A stretch of 64,000 bases of DNA from Komagataeibacter sp. FNDCF1 (GCF_021295335.1 NZ_JAIWOT010000001.1:1491001-1555000), one strand, 5' to 3'; positions 27,028 through 37,724 are shown, counted from the stretch's first letter. Notes: generated by a model not told the origin, from the sequence alone. Translations and numbers: made by a program.

Positions 27028-27620
27028 GCGGGCCTGCGCGCCATGATGGCGGCGGCCAGCGTGCCATCATCCAGCACATCCAGCGCGCCACCCACGGGCA
27101 CGCCCTGCCCGACACGGCTGACCTGCACGTCAAAACGCGCCAGGCGTTCATGCAGCCAGTGCATGGTGGTCGCCCCCTCAACCGTGGTGCCCAGCGCAAG
27201 GATGACCTCCCGCACGCCACCGGCGGCAATGCGGTCCAGCAACGGCTGGACATTCAGGTCATCCGGCCCGACACCGGACAGGGCGGACAGGGTGCCACCC
27301 AGCACCAGGTACACGCCCCTGTGTACGCCGGCACGCTCCAGCGCCCACAGGTCACCCACGTTTTCCACCACGCAGACCAGCCCGTCATCACGCGCGGGGT
27401 CCGTGCAGATGCCACACGGGTCGGTGGTATCAAGATTGCCGCAGCGCGAGCATGTCCGCACCGCGCGCGCCGCCTGCTCCATGGCCTGTGCCAGCGGCAG
27501 CATGCGTGCATGGGGCTGGCGCAGCAGGGCCAGCGCCGCGCGCCGGGCCGAACGCGGCCCCAGCCCCGGCAGGCGGCCGAGCAGGGTCACCAGCCGGTCA
27601 ATCTCCCCCCTGCCGCTCAT
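27024..27620 (-). CDS. recR: Recombination mediator RecR
   Basis: A 198-residue recombination-repair protein that loads RecA with RecF/RecO. The N-terminal helix-hairpin-helix reads LGRLPGLGPRSARRAALALL. A C4 zinc motif lies in CSRCGNLDTTDPCGIC, followed by a Toprim domain with VVENVGDLWALER and a YLVLGG segment. Length is normal. It sits in the standard dnaX-ybaB-recR order. Confidence 0.96.
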   Translation of the reverse strand: MSGRGEIDRLVTLLGRLPGLGPRSARRAALALLRQPHARMLPLAQAMEQAARAVRTCSRCGNLDTTDPCGICTDPARDDGLVCVVENVGDLWALERAGVHRGVYLVLGGTLSALSGVGPDDLNVQPLLDRIAAGGVREVILALGTTVEGATTMHWLHERLARFDVQVSRVGQGVPVGGALDVLDDGTLAAAIMARRPA

Positions 27621-27642
27621 TCATGCCCCTCCGGACAGGTGA

Positions 27643-27966
27643 TCAGAACGGGAATTTCATGCCCCCGGGCAGGTTCAGCCCGCCTGTGACCTTCTTCATT
27701 TCCTCGCTGGCGCTGGCGTCGAGCTTCTTGCGGGCGTCGGCGCTGGCGGCAAGGATCAGGTCCTGCAGCATTTCCATTTCAGCCGGATCGGCCAGCTTGG
27801 GGTCAATGGTGATTGATTTCATGTCACCCTTGCCATTCATGGTAAGGGTGACCATGCCAGCGCCCGCGCTGCCTTCGATGGTCATGGTTTCCAGCTTGGC
27901 CTGCATTTCTTCCATGCGGGCCTGCATCTGGGTCGCCTGCTTCATAAGTCCGGCAAGATTTTTCAT
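27643..27966 (-). CDS. ybaB: YbaB/EbfC nucleoid-associated protein
   Basis: A 107-residue DNA-binding dimer-forming protein. [37 protein letters not shown] is the expected helical start, and [30 protein letters not shown] the conserved second half. The C-terminus is Gly/Pro rich. It lies between dnaX (15 bp) and recR (22 bp). Confidence 0.95.
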   Translation of the reverse strand: MKNLAGLMKQATQMQARMEEMQAKLETMTIEGSAGAGMVTLTMNGKGDMKSITIDPKLADPAEMEMLQDLILAASADARKKLDASASEEMKKVTGGLNLPGGMKFPF

Positions 27967-27981
27967 GTTCCGTGTATCTCC

Positions 27982-30042
27982 TCAAACAAAATCATCGGTA
28001 TCCAGATCATCCTCTTCTACCAGATCGGCATCGAGAGGCGCGAATTCGAGATCGGGCACCAGATTCCGGTCTGCCATGTCTTCCGGCGGCAGGCCGTAAT
28101 CATCTAGCGCATGATCGGTGACTTCACCCAGTCGGGCGGTGGGAAAGACCTGCATCGCCGCCTGCACCAGCGGGTGGGCCTCGGCCGCCACGCGGTGGAG
28201 CTGGATGATTTCCGCCCCCTGCTCGGCCAGCGTGGGCTCGCCCCTGGCCTCGGACTGGCGGACCTGCCATGTCCCGTCGCCCGTGCCCTCCCGCAGCAGC
28301 GCTTCCAGCCGTCGGGCCAGGCCGGGCAGGCTGTTGCGCTCCACCCGGATCTCGATCACTGGCGGGCTGAAGGAGACAAGGTGGGTCGCATGCCGCAGGT
28401 GGCCATGCAGCATAGCGTCGCGGCCCGAGATAAAGGCCACGGTCTCGCGCCATGTACGCGGCGGTGCCGCAGGAGGCCGGGCGGGTTCGGTCGCCTCCAC
28501 CCTCCCCTGCCGCGGGGCGGGATCGGAGGGGCCTTCCACCCGCATGCCGCCATTGGCCACCATGCGGATTTCCGCTCCGCCCGCAGGCGGCGCGCTGGCC
28601 GCCCCCCCATGCGCCTGCATGCCGGCTGCGGCGGAGGGCGCGTCATGTCCCTGCGGGGCTGCCGGGGCAGGGGTGGTGGCCTGTATCGGCGCTGCAGGCC
28701 CGTCCTGCCCCAGTACCTTGCGCACCACATCGCCCGGTGGGGGCAGGTCGGCCACGTAGCACAGGCGGATCAGCACCATGTCCGCCGCCTGCCTGCGGTC
28801 GGGCGCCTGCTCGACTTCGGCAACGCCCTTGAGCAGCATCTGCCATGTCCGCCCCAGTACCGGCACCGGCACCCGCGCGGCCAGTGCGGCACCCCGCTGG
28901 CGTTCGGCCTCCGGCATTTCGGGGTTGTCACGCAGGGCGGGAATGGCCTTGATGCGCGAGACGGTATGCACGAGTTCCAGCATGTCGCCCAGCATGACGC
29001 CAAGATCGCCACCACGCATGTACACATCATCCGTGATGTCCAGCGCACGGTCGGCGCGACCTTCCAGCACGGCCTCCAGCAGGTCGAACACCAGTTCGCG
29101 ATCCGCCAGCCCCAGCATGCCCGACACCAGATCCACCCCGATGGGGGCGGCATCGGCGCCGCCCTCTCCATCCAGCGTGCCCTGCGCAATGGCCTGGTCC
29201 AGCAGCGAAAGTCCATCTCGCACCGACCCGTCGGCCGCGCGCGCGATCAGGGCCAGCGCATCGGCACTGAAACGCACATGCTCCGCCTGCGCCACACGGT
29301 CGAAATGCGCGGCCAGTTCCACCTGCGGCACGCGGCGCAGCGCGAAGGTCTGGCACCGTGACAGCACGGTCACCAGCACCTTGCGCAGTTCGGTGGTGGC
29401 GAAAATGAAGGTGACCTGTGGCGGCGGCTCCTCCAGCGTCTTGAGCAGCGCATTGAACGCGTTGCGTGAGAGCATGTGGACTTCATCGATGATGAAGACC
29501 TTCATGCGCCCCTGCATGGGACGGAAGCGGGTCGCCTCGATGATTTCGCGCACGTCATCCACGCCCGTGCGGGATGCGGCGTCGATTTCCAGCACATCGG
29601 GGTGCCTGTCCGCCAGGATCGCGACACAGTTGGGACACACGCCGCACGGGTCCGCCGTGGGGCCGCCGGTGCCATCCGGCCCGGTGCAGTTGAGCGCGCG
29701 CGCGATGATGCGGGCCGTGGTGGTCTTGCCCACGCCGCGCACGCCCGTCAGCATGAACGCATGCGCCACCCGCCCCTGCGCAAAGGCGTTGCGCAGGATA
29801 CGGACGGTGGTTTCCTGCCCGATCAGGTCATCAAATGTGGTGGGGCGGTATTTGCGGGCCAGCACCCGGTAGGGTGCGGCGGGGGCTGCATCCGGCATGG
29901 CGGGCGCAGCGGATGACTGCGGTGCGTCACCAAACAGGCCGGGGCCATCTGCTGGCGGTGCAGGCAGCCCGGCCTCCTCGGAACGATCCTGATCCGACGG
30001 GACGGTCATTGATGCATCCGGGCTGGAGATAGTGGCCATCAT
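27982..30042 (-). CDS. dnaX: DNA polymerase III subunits gamma/tau
   Basis: Clamp-loader ATPase, about 686 residues. Visible are VLARKYRPTTFDDLIGQE, Walker A GVRGVGKTTTARI, a zinc-type Cys cluster (NCTGPDG then CGVCPNC), and DEVHMLSR (Walker B), then EEPPPQVTFIFATTE and SRCQTF. The C-terminal half is Pro/Ala-rich before a conserved tau-like domain. Two adjacent ATGs, 30042 and 30039, are the likely start, with ATG 30009 as an alternative. An upstream frame to 30147 would run through the SRP RNA and is not coding. First gene of dnaX-ybaB-recR-SDR-folB. Confidence 0.95.
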   Translation of the reverse strand: MMATISSPDASMTVPSDQDRSEEAGLPAPPADGPGLFGDAPQSSAAPAMPDAAPAAPYRVLARKYRPTTFDDLIGQETTVRILRNAFAQGRVAHAFMLTGVRGVGKTTTARIIARALNCTGPDGTGGPTADPCGVCPNCVAILADRHPDVLEIDAASRTGVDDVREIIEATRFRPMQGRMKVFIIDEVHMLSRNAFNALLKTLEEPPPQVTFIFATTELRKVLVTVLSRCQTFALRRVPQVELAAHFDRVAQAEHVRFSADALALIARAADGSVRDGLSLLDQAIAQGTLDGEGGADAAPIGVDLVSGMLGLADRELVFDLLEAVLEGRADRALDITDDVYMRGGDLGVMLGDMLELVHTVSRIKAIPALRDNPEMPEAERQRGAALAARVPVPVLGRTWQMLLKGVAEVEQAPDRRQAADMVLIRLCYVADLPPPGDVVRKVLGQDGPAAPIQATTPAPAAPQGHDAPSAAAGMQAHGGAASAPPAGGAEIRMVANGGMRVEGPSDPAPRQGRVEATEPARPPAAPPRTWRETVAFISGRDAMLHGHLRHATHLVSFSPPVIEIRVERNSLPGLARRLEALLREGTGDGTWQVRQSEARGEPTLAEQGAEIIQLHRVAAEAHPLVQAAMQVFPTARLGEVTDHALDDYGLPPEDMADRNLVPDLEFAPLDADLVEEDDLDTDDFV

Positions 30043-30092
30043 GAACGGGCTACGATGGCAACACGGAAACTTGCAGGTGGAAGACCGGCCAT

Positions 30093-30181
30093 AACCCGGA
30101 CGAAACTTACTACGGCTGCTTCCTTCCGGACCTGACCAGGTTAGCAAGGTATCCGTCTACAACCGATCTCCCGAGCGGGTT
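30093..30181 (-). ncRNA. ffs: Bacterial small signal recognition particle RNA (4.5S type)
   Basis: Read on the minus strand, the universally conserved SRP core is present: GGTCAGGTCCGGAAGGAAGC followed by AGCC, which forms the Ffh-binding loop. The 5' AACCCG (30176-30181) pairs with a 3' CGGGTT (30093-30098), closing a hairpin of about 90 nt. The ends are set by that pairing and may be off by several bases. Position just upstream of dnaX is common in bacteria. Confidence 0.9.
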
Positions 30182-30239
30182 CTAACACATACACCCGCCC
30201 CATGCACAAGGGGCGTTGCAAAAAATAGTGTCCCTGCCC

Positions 30240-32015
30240 TTACTCCCCTACGGCGGCACCGGACTGGTGACGCATGTCGGCCCCGCCATAATAACGCGCC
30301 TGCCCCACCCGGCCGATGCGCGGCCCACCGGCAAGAATGCTCTCGGCCACGCCCCACGGGGCATGTTCCTCGATTGTGTAGCCCTCATGCGTCAGGGTGC
30401 GCACCACGGCTGGGGACAGCGCGCCCTTTTCCACCTGCACCACGTCGGGCTGCCACTGTTCATGGATGCGCGGCAGGTCAACCGCCTGCTGCACGTCCAG
30501 CCCGTAATCGACCATGCCCAGCATTACCGACAGCACGATGGTTGGAATGCGCGACCCGCCCGGGCTGCCCACCACCATGACCGGCTGGCCCGCGCGCGAG
30601 ACAATGGTCGGTGTCATGGAGGAAAGCGGCGTCTTGCCCGGCGCGATCGCATTGGCCGTGCTGCCGACGATGCCGAACATGTTCGGCGCGCCCGGCTGGC
30701 TGGAGAAGTCATCCATCTCGTCATTCATGACGATGCCCGTGCGCCCCGCCACGACACCCGCGCCGAACCAGCCGTTGAGCGTATAGGTCACGGCCACGGT
30801 CATCCCGTCACGGTCGGCAATGGAATAATGGGTGGTTTCCTCCTTTTCGCCTTCCGGCATGCCGGGGTGGAGACTGCCGGAGGAGACGGCGTGACCGGTG
30901 GGCAGGTGCTGGCGGACCTGCCGCGCATAGTCCGGGTCGACCAGATGGGCCACGGGATTGGTGACAAATGCCGGATCACCCAGGTCCTGCCGGTCGGCAT
31001 AGGCGTGGCGCATGGCTTCGACCTCGCGCTGCACCGCCGGGGCCGTATGCAGCCCGAGGGCATGCATGTCATAGCCGGACAGGATGTTCAGCATCTCGCA
31101 CAACGCAACGCCGCCACCGCTGGGTGGTGGCGCGGTATCGATATGATAGCCCCTGTATTCGCATGAGAGCGGCGCCATCACCCGGGTATGATAGCTGGCA
31201 AAGTCCCGGCGCGACAGGATGCCGCCGCCTTTTCTGCTGCTCCTTACGATTTCCCTTGCAATCGGACCTTCATAGAAGGCGCGCGCGCCATCGCGTGCGA
31301 TACGTTCCAGCGTGCGGGCCAGGTCGGACTGGACCAGCTTCTCGCCCACCGCAAGCGGCGTGCCATCGGCATGCAGGAAGATCCTGCGGGCATACGGGTC
31401 CCTGGCAAAGACGGCGGTGGACGTATGCAGCAGGTCAACATCGCTTGGCTTGAGAACAAAGCCATCGCGTGCCAGGGCTATGGCCGGGGCCATCACATCC
31501 GCGCGCGGCAGCTTTCCCCAGCGGTCATGCACCTGCTCCATCCCCGCCACCGTGCCGGGAATGGCCACGGCCTTCCAGCCGGTTATGGAGGCACTGGCAA
31601 TGACATGCCCCGACCCGTCCTGGTACATGTCCGGGGTTGCGGCGCCGGGCGCATGTTCCCGGAAATCAAGGAACGTGACATGGCCATCGGGCGTGCGGAG
31701 GGTCATGAATCCCCCACCCCCGATATTGCCGGCGGCAGGATAGACCACGGCCATAGCATAGCCCACCGCCACGGCGGCATCCACCGCATTGCCGCCACGC
31801 GCCAGGATGTCCGCCCCTACGTGGGAAGCTATATCCTGCGCGCTCACCACCATGCCATTGCGGCCCGGCACGGGGGCAAGCCCCACGGCCTGCCCGCCGG
31901 GTGTGGTTTCAAAGGCCAGCGGGTCAACGACCGTCGCCCCGATCGCCATGGGGGCGGCGGGTGCAAGGCAGGCAAGAAAAACCGCGCAATACCGCAGGTT
32001 GCCGGAAAAAGGCAT
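30240..32015 (-). CDS. ggt: Gamma-glutamyltransferase
   Basis: A 591-residue exported enzyme that hydrolyses or transfers the gamma-glutamyl group of glutathione. A signal peptide (about residues 1-27) is followed by the large-subunit signature GGNAVDAAVAVGYAMAVVYPAAGNIGGGGFM. The autocatalytic processing site, the Thr that becomes the small-subunit N-terminus, is in EETTHYSIAD near residue 392, as in E. coli. Later PLSSMTPTIV and SPGGSRIPTIVLSV match the small-subunit active site. It probably forms its own transcription unit. Confidence 0.95.
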   Translation of the reverse strand: MPFSGNLRYCAVFLACLAPAAPMAIGATVVDPLAFETTPGGQAVGLAPVPGRNGMVVSAQDIASHVGADILARGGNAVDAAVAVGYAMAVVYPAAGNIGGGGFMTLRTPDGHVTFLDFREHAPGAATPDMYQDGSGHVIASASITGWKAVAIPGTVAGMEQVHDRWGKLPRADVMAPAIALARDGFVLKPSDVDLLHTSTAVFARDPYARRIFLHADGTPLAVGEKLVQSDLARTLERIARDGARAFYEGPIAREIVRSSRKGGGILSRRDFASYHTRVMAPLSCEYRGYHIDTAPPPSGGGVALCEMLNILSGYDMHALGLHTAPAVQREVEAMRHAYADRQDLGDPAFVTNPVAHLVDPDYARQVRQHLPTGHAVSSGSLHPGMPEGEKEETTHYSIADRDGMTVAVTYTLNGWFGAGVVAGRTGIVMNDEMDDFSSQPGAPNMFGIVGSTANAIAPGKTPLSSMTPTIVSRAGQPVMVVGSPGGSRIPTIVLSVMLGMVDYGLDVQQAVDLPRIHEQWQPDVVQVEKGALSPAVVRTLTHEGYTIEEHAPWGVAESILAGGPRIGRVGQARYYGGADMRHQSGAAVGE

Positions 32016-32070
32016 GAAGGCTCCGTTCCTGATTGTCCCTGTTAGCCGTTCCCCACGGTGGGGACACGGC

Positions 32071-32877
32071 TCATGCCGCCGGATAGGGCGGGCAGGTAAA
32101 GCCTGCGGGGGAGAGTGTGAAAACCTCGCATCCGTCCTCGGTCACGCCAAGCATGTGCTCGAACTGCGCGGACAGGGACCGGTCACGGGTCACGGCAGTC
32201 CAGCCATCCTCAAGGATCTTCACATCAGGACGGCCCGCATTGAGCATAGGCTCGATGGTGAAGAACATGCCCGGACGCAGGACCAGCCCCTCACCGGGGC
32301 GGCCGTAATGCAGCACGTTGGGTGGCGCGTGGAAGGTACGGCCGATTCCATGGCCACAGAAATCCTCCACCACCGAAAACCGGCGCGCTTCGGCATAGGT
32401 CTGGATGATATGCCCGATATCCCCCAGCGTCGCTCCCGGGCGCACGGCATCGATGGACAGCATGAGGGACTCGTAAGTCGCCTCGATCAGCTTCTGGGCC
32501 TTTATGGGAATCCTGCCGACCGTGTACATGCGGCTGGTATCCCCGTACCAGCCATCAAGGATGACGGTCACGTCGATGTTGAGGATATCGCCATCCTTCA
32601 GCGCGCGCTCACCCGGTATGCCATGGCAGACGACATGGTTGATCGAGATGCAGCTGGATGCCGGATATCCCCTGTAGCCCAGCGTGGCCGGGACCGACCC
32701 GTTCTCGACCATGAAATCGTGGATCAGCCGGTCCAGCGTGGCCGTGGTGACCCCTTCGCGCACATGCGGCGTGATCATGTCCAGCGTGCGGGCGGCCAGT
32801 TGCCCGGCCGCGCGCATACCGGCAAAATCCTCTGGGGAATGGAGCTGGATTCCGCCGCCCCGCATGTCGCCTTCCAT
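32071..32877 (-). CDS. map: Type I methionine aminopeptidase
   Basis: Removes initiator Met from nascent proteins. The five metal ligands are visible: Asp in LNIDVTVIL, Asp in GDTSRMY, His in CGHGIGRTFH, Glu in FTIEPML and Glu near QFEHM. I start at ATG 32877, which is preceded by GGAAAGGATCACGCC, giving 268 residues. ATG 32904 would add nine residues. No zinc-finger N-terminus is present, so this is the short bacterial form. Confidence 0.96.
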   Translation of the reverse strand: MEGDMRGGGIQLHSPEDFAGMRAAGQLAARTLDMITPHVREGVTTATLDRLIHDFMVENGSVPATLGYRGYPASSCISINHVVCHGIPGERALKDGDILNIDVTVILDGWYGDTSRMYTVGRIPIKAQKLIEATYESLMLSIDAVRPGATLGDIGHIIQTYAEARRFSVVEDFCGHGIGRTFHAPPNVLHYGRPGEGLVLRPGMFFTIEPMLNAGRPDVKILEDGWTAVTRDRSLSAQFEHMLGVTEDGCEVFTLSPAGFTCPPYPAA

Positions 32878-33010
32878 GGCGTGATCCTTTCCTGTACTCG
32901 ACACATGACCACCCGCCCGCAGTCATGAAGGGACAACAGGAGCACGCCCGCCCTTCAGGCCGGGCGCACCGGATGGATGCTGCTTTCTATACCGCGCCTG
33001 TCGCGCGCTG

Positions 33011-34129
33011 TCAGCTTCGGGCTTTGTGGGTGGTGTGGGCCACATGCCCCATGCTGACCAGATGCACATGGGCACGAACCGGTGCCGGATGCACATGCAC
33101 GACCATACCATGCCCGCGCCGGATACGGGTGTAGGAGGCGGGAATGCCCGGCGCCTCGGCCACTTCCATCGGCCTTGTGGCGTGCAGCCGGGCGGAAGCA
33201 AGGCTTGTCGTACCCTGCGCGCCACGCCTGCCCCACGCCGCATGCGCTGCCTGGGCACGCGCCAGTACCAGCGGGTGCAGGTCGGCGGGTGCCACGCCCT
33301 CGGCCTGGAAGCTGGCATCGAGCAGTTCCGCCATGGTGGTGTTGCGGCGGCCGTTGGACTTCGCCCCCATCACCACCCCGATCAGACGCACGTTCTCACG
33401 CACGGCGGAAGTGACGAGATTGTGCCCCGCCTCATCCGTGTAGCCGGTCTTGAGACCGTCGGCACCGGGATAGGCCCCCAGCATGGGGTCATGGTTGGGT
33501 ACCGCATGGCCATGAAAATAGAAGCCGGGCACCGCGAAGTAATGGTAGTATTCCCCATAATCGACGATCAGGTGCCGCGCGAGGGTGGCAAGATCGCGCG
33601 CCGAGGTCATCTGCTCCGGATTCGGCAGGCCGGAGGCATTGCGGAACACGGTATCGTACATGCCCAGCCGGCCTGCCTCACGCGTCATCATCGCGGCGAA
33701 GCGGGTTTCGTCCCCGCCGCCCAGGAATTCACCCAGCGCGCAGGCCGCGTCATTGGCAGACTTGGTAACAAGCGCCAGGACCGCCTGCTCGACCGTAAGC
33801 GACGAACCGGGCCGCAGGCCCAGCTTGGAGGGTTCCATGGATGCGGCATGAACGGAAACCGGCATTGCCGCGTCCAGCATGACCTGTCCGGTCCGCACGG
33901 CCTTGAAAGTCAGGTACAGCGTCATAAGCTTGGTAAGGCTGGCGGGGTAGCGCCGCAGGTCCGGGTCCTGCTGGGACAGTACGGCGCCGGTGCGCGCATC
34001 CACCACGATGGAGCTGATCTGCCCCGCATACTGGGCGCGGGCGGCGTGCATGCCACCAAGGCCGATACACAGCCCCACGGTTGCCGTGACCTTGAGATGC
34101 AGGAAGGAGCGGATGGGAAAGCGGCTCAT
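33011..34129 (-). CDS. D-alanyl-D-alanine carboxypeptidase (S11 family)
   Basis: A 372-residue exported penicillin-binding protein that trims peptidoglycan stem peptides. The signal peptide ends MHAARA near residue 32. The three catalytic motifs are in order: SLTK (Ser64, Lys67), SAN (124-126) and KTG (227-229). The C-terminus is unusual: instead of the normal domain plus membrane-anchoring amphipathic helix, there is a His-rich tail with eight histidines in the last 30 or so residues. That could bind metal or simply be low complexity. Closest to the DacF/PBP5 group. Confidence 0.93.
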   Translation of the reverse strand: MSRFPIRSFLHLKVTATVGLCIGLGGMHAARAQYAGQISSIVVDARTGAVLSQQDPDLRRYPASLTKLMTLYLTFKAVRTGQVMLDAAMPVSVHAASMEPSKLGLRPGSSLTVEQAVLALVTKSANDAACALGEFLGGGDETRFAAMMTREAGRLGMYDTVFRNASGLPNPEQMTSARDLATLARHLIVDYGEYYHYFAVPGFYFHGHAVPNHDPMLGAYPGADGLKTGYTDEAGHNLVTSAVRENVRLIGVVMGAKSNGRRNTTMAELLDASFQAEGVAPADLHPLVLARAQAAHAAWGRRGAQGTTSLASARLHATRPMEVAEAPGIPASYTRIRRGHGMVVHVHPAPVRAHVHLVSMGHVAHTTHKARS

Positions 34130-34387
34130 ATGATGGGGAAACCTGCGCGTGCAATGTCAGTCATATGGCCTCCGGACATGCGGCATCACCGCACATCCCT
34201 CCATTCCATTTACGGGTTGCTGGTCTGCAACCATTCTAAAAGAAAGGTTTTCTATTCGTCCAGAGCGTATTTCCATTCCCATCATGGCGGAAGGATGGAG
34301 GCCATGAAGCCGGACGCAAAAAAATCCTTGTCTCCATGCAGCCTTACCCCTTTCAACCGGTGGCAAAGTTCCAATATGGTACCTGTC

Positions 34388-34819
34388 ATGTCTGCTGATG
34401 CTCGTTCCTCCCTGTCCCGTTCCGTGTCATGGCCTGCAAGGTCAGGCACGCGCCCGCACGGTCATGGCGGCAATACGCCGCCGCGCCGCAACGGGGGGCA
34501 GGACACTCCCCCCGGCAATGACGACGGCATGATCGACGTGGTCATCCACACCCGCCCGCAGACCCGCAAGCCGGCGATGTACAAGGTGCTGATGCTCAAC
34601 GACGACTACACGCCCATGGAATTCGTGGTGCATGTGCTGGAACGTTTTTTCCAGAAAAACCGCGAGGAAGCGACAGACATCATGCTGCACGTTCACAAAC
34701 GTGGGGTCGGTGTGTGCGGGGTCTTTACGTATGAAGTCGCGGAAACCAAGGTAACACAGGTGATGGATCTGGCCCGCCAGAACCAGCACCCGCTGCAATG
34801 CACCATCGAGAAGGACTGA
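34388..34819 (+). CDS. clpS: ClpS, N-end rule adaptor for ClpA
   Basis: Delivers N-degron substrates to ClpAP. The conserved core starts around residue 55 with [28 protein letters not shown] and continues [22 protein letters not shown]. Asn/Asp of LNDDYTP and the downstream His (MLHVHKRG) form the N-degron pocket. The first 50 or so residues are disordered and Arg/Gly/Asn-rich, longer than in E. coli. ATG 34388 is chosen; 34376 is an alternative. It directly precedes clpA, and aat, which makes N-degrons, is also in this window. Confidence 0.93.
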   Translation: MSADARSSLSRSVSWPARSGTRPHGHGGNTPPRRNGGQDTPPGNDDGMIDVVIHTRPQTRKPAMYKVLMLNDDYTPMEFVVHVLERFFQKNREEATDIMLHVHKRGVGVCGVFTYEVAETKVTQVMDLARQNQHPLQCTIEKD

Positions 34820-34980
34820 CCCGACGGACAAGCACATCTTGCACCCCCCGCCGCGGCCCGATCACACACCCAGCCATTTTGTGCTGGCATTTCGCCCGCA
34901 ACGGGACAAGGATTGTCCTGACTTACCGGTTATGATCTCCGGGGCCATGCTGGCCCCATCTGGAAAAGGAGCGTCTCGGC

Positions 34981-37311
34981 ATGTTGTCACGTAATCTTGA
35001 ACAGACGCTTCACCGTGCGCTGACACTGGCCGGCGACCGCCGGCACGAATACGCAACGCTTGAACATCTCCTGCTCGCCCTGATCGATGACCCGGATGCC
35101 GTAACGGTATTCCGCGCCTGCGGGGTCGACCTGAACAAGCTGCGCACCGACCTGACCGAATTCCTGGACAAGGATCTCGCCGGTCTGGCTGCGGACCGTA
35201 CCGTTGATCCCAAGCCCACGGCCGCCTTCCAGCGCGTGATCCAGCGTGCCGCGATCCACGTCCAGTCAACCGGACGGGACGAGGTGACGGGTGCGAACGT
35301 GCTCGTGGCCCTGTTTGCCGAGCGCGAGAGCCATGCGGTGTATTTCCTGCAGCTGCAGGACATGACGCGGCTGGACGCGGTGAACTTCATCTCCCACGGC
35401 ATTGCCAAGGCCCCGGACCGCTCCACGCGCCGCCCGGTGGCGGGCAGCCCGCCGGAAGGGAACGAAACCGAGGAACGCGGAAAGACCGGGCAGAAAAGCC
35501 AGGATGCGCTGTCCACCTACTGCACCAACCTCAATGAAAAGGCGCAGGCGGGCAAGGTCGACCCGCTGATCGGCCGCGACTCCGAAATCGAGCGCACGAT
35601 CCAGATCCTGTGCCGCCGCACCAAGAACAACCCGCTTTATGTGGGTGATCCCGGCGTGGGCAAGACCGCCATTGCCGAAGGGCTTGCCAAGCGCATTGTC
35701 GAAGGTGACGTGCCGGAAGAGCTGCTCAATTCCACGATCTATTCGCTGGACATGGGCGCGCTGCTGGCGGGCACCCGTTACCGCGGTGATTTCGAGGAAC
35801 GGCTGAAGGCGGTGGTGACCGAACTGGACAACAACCCCGGCTCCATCCTGTTCATTGATGAAATCCATACGGTCATCGGCGCGGGTGCCACTTCGGGCGG
35901 GGCGATGGATGCGTCCAACCTGCTCAAGCCGGCCCTGGCTGCAGGCACGCTGCGCTGCATGGGTTCGACCACGTACAAGGAATACCGCCAGCATTTCGAG
36001 AAGGACCGCGCCCTGGTGCGCCGGTTCCAGAAAATCGATGTGGCGGAGCCTTCGGTCGATGATGCGGTCAAGATCCTGCGCGGGCTGAAGGTCAATTACG
36101 AAAAGCACCACAAGGTGCGCTACACCGATGACGCGATCCGGGGTGCGGTGGAACTGGCTGCCAAGTACATCCATGACCGCAAGCTGCCGGACAAGGCCAT
36201 CGACGTGATTGACGAGGTCGGGGCATCACGCATGCTGGTGCCTGAAAACCGCCGCCGCAAGACGGTCACGCTGAAGGATGTGGAGGATATCGTCGCCAAG
36301 ATCGCGCGTATTCCGCCCAAGAGCGTGTCGTCCGATGACAAGGAAACGCTGCGTTCGCTCGAGCGTGACCTCAAGGGCATGGTTTACGGGCAGGACAAGG
36401 CGATCGAGGCCCTGACTGCCGCGATCAAGCTGTCACGTGCCGGGCTGCGTGATCCGGAAAAGCCGATTGGCAACTACCTGTTCTCCGGCCCCACGGGCGT
36501 GGGCAAGACGGAAGTGGCCAAGCAGCTTGCCAGCACGCTGGGAATCGAACTGATCCGCTTCGACATGTCCGAATACATGGAGCGGCATTCGATCTCGCGC
36601 CTGATCGGCGCGCCGCCGGGCTATGTCGGCTTTGACCAGGGTGGCCTGCTGACCGATGCCATCGACCAGCACCCGCATGCGGTCCTGCTGCTGGATGAAA
36701 TCGAGAAGGCACACCAGGACCTGTACAACGTGCTGCTGCAGGTGATGGATCACGGGCGCCTGACCGACCATAACGGCAAGACGGTGGACTTCCGCAACGT
36801 GGTCCTGATCATGACGACCAATGCGGGTGCCGCGGATCTGAGCAAGGAGGCGATCGGCTTTGGCCGCACCTCGCGTGAAGGCGAGGACGAGGATGCGATC
36901 AAGCGCCTGTTCACGCCGGAGTTCCGCAACCGGCTGGATGCGATCATTCCCTTTGCCAACCTCTCGCCGCATGTGGTGGACCGGGTGGTGGAGAAGTTCA
37001 TCTTCCAGCTGGAAGCGCAGCTGGCGGACCGTAACGTGATGATCGAAATCTCGTCCGCCGCGCGCGAATGGCTGGCCGAGCGTGGTTACGACCGCCTGTA
37101 TGGCGCACGCCCGCTGGGCCGTGTCATTCAGGAAAACATCAAGAAGCCGCTGGCGGAGGAACTTCTGTTCGGCAAGCTGGCCAATGGCGGGGTGGCCAAG
37201 ATCTCGCTCAAGGATGGCAAGCTGGATTTCGAATACATCTCCCATGCAAAAAATGCTGCCGCCGAAGGCGATGAAGGCGACAGCACGCGTGAGGAGGAAG
37301 CGGCGGACTGA
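34981..37311 (+). CDS. clpA: ATP-dependent Clp protease ATP-binding subunit ClpA
   Basis: AAA+ unfoldase of ClpAP, 776 residues. It has the N-terminal ClpN repeats ([13 protein letters not shown]), a first AAA+ module with Walker [10 protein letters not shown] near residue 222 and [10 protein letters not shown], and a second module with GPTGVGKTE near 502 and [10 protein letters not shown]. The [20 protein letters not shown] loop is typical of ClpA, as is the ClpP-binding region. AAAGGAG precedes ATG 34981, and TATGAT at 34931-34936 is a good -10 candidate. A strong terminator follows the stop. Confidence 0.97.
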   Translation: MLSRNLEQTLHRALTLAGDRRHEYATLEHLLLALIDDPDAVTVFRACGVDLNKLRTDLTEFLDKDLAGLAADRTVDPKPTAAFQRVIQRAAIHVQSTGRDEVTGANVLVALFAERESHAVYFLQLQDMTRLDAVNFISHGIAKAPDRSTRRPVAGSPPEGNETEERGKTGQKSQDALSTYCTNLNEKAQAGKVDPLIGRDSEIERTIQILCRRTKNNPLYVGDPGVGKTAIAEGLAKRIVEGDVPEELLNSTIYSLDMGALLAGTRYRGDFEERLKAVVTELDNNPGSILFIDEIHTVIGAGATSGGAMDASNLLKPALAAGTLRCMGSTTYKEYRQHFEKDRALVRRFQKIDVAEPSVDDAVKILRGLKVNYEKHHKVRYTDDAIRGAVELAAKYIHDRKLPDKAIDVIDEVGASRMLVPENRRRKTVTLKDVEDIVAKIARIPPKSVSSDDKETLRSLERDLKGMVYGQDKAIEALTAAIKLSRAGLRDPEKPIGNYLFSGPTGVGKTEVAKQLASTLGIELIRFDMSEYMERHSISRLIGAPPGYVGFDQGGLLTDAIDQHPHAVLLLDEIEKAHQDLYNVLLQVMDHGRLTDHNGKTVDFRNVVLIMTTNAGAADLSKEAIGFGRTSREGEDEDAIKRLFTPEFRNRLDAIIPFANLSPHVVDRVVEKFIFQLEAQLADRNVMIEISSAAREWLAERGYDRLYGARPLGRVIQENIKKPLAEELLFGKLANGGVAKISLKDGKLDFEYISHAKNAAAEGDEGDSTREEEAAD

Positions 37312-37348
37312 CGCCATCCATTCCGCATTTCCTACAGAACTGATAAGG

Positions 37349-37376
37349 ACAGGGATCAGAAATGATCCCTGTTTTT
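37349..37376 (+). terminator. Intrinsic terminator after clpA
   Basis: ACAGGGATCA and TGATCCCTGT form a perfect ten-pair stem closed by a GAAA tetraloop and followed by TTTTAT. It lies 38 bases after the clpA stop and only 25 bases before the ynfA start, so ynfA expression must use its own promoter or read-through. Confidence 0.92.
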
Positions 37377-37400
37377 ATGTGTACCATCCCGAAAGAACCC

Positions 37401-37724
37401 ATGCTCACCGCACTGATCTACGTTCCCGCTGCTTTTGCTGAAATTGGTGGCTGCTTCTGTTTCTGGGCATGGATGCGCCTTGGCCGATCGGCGCTGGTGC
37501 TGGTGCCGGGCTGTCTTTCACTGGTGCTGTTCGCATGGCTGCTGACCTTCAGCCCGGCCGATAATGCGGGCCGGGCCTATGCCATTTATGGTGGTGTCTA
37601 TATTGCTGCCAGCCTGATCTGGTCATGGCTGGTGGAGGGCCTGCCACCCGACCGGTGGGATCTGGGCGGGGCGGCCATCTGCCTGGTGGGGGCGGCGATC
37701 ATCCTGCTAGCCCCGCGTGGCTGA
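37401..37724 (+). CDS. YnfA/UPF0060 family small membrane protein
   Basis: A 107-residue protein, the family length, with four hydrophobic helices. It begins [30 protein letters not shown] and ends with [19 protein letters not shown], the YnfA signatures. The family resembles small multidrug-resistance proteins in topology, but no transport substrate is established. ATG 37401 matches the family start, unlike the in-frame ATG at 37362, which lies inside the clpA terminator. Confidence 0.92.
   Translation: MLTALIYVPAAFAEIGGCFCFWAWMRLGRSALVLVPGCLSLVLFAWLLTFSPADNAGRAYAIYGGVYIAASLIWSWLVEGLPPDRWDLGGAAICLVGAAIILLAPRG

Noticed and set aside
30043-30147. N-terminal extension of dnaX
   Set aside because: It runs through the conserved SRP RNA core and has no similarity to DnaX.
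33026-34387. Long plus-strand extension upstream of clpS
   Set aside because: Antisense to the DD-carboxypeptidase, which has SLTK, SAN and KTG motifs; ClpS needs only the last ~430 bases.
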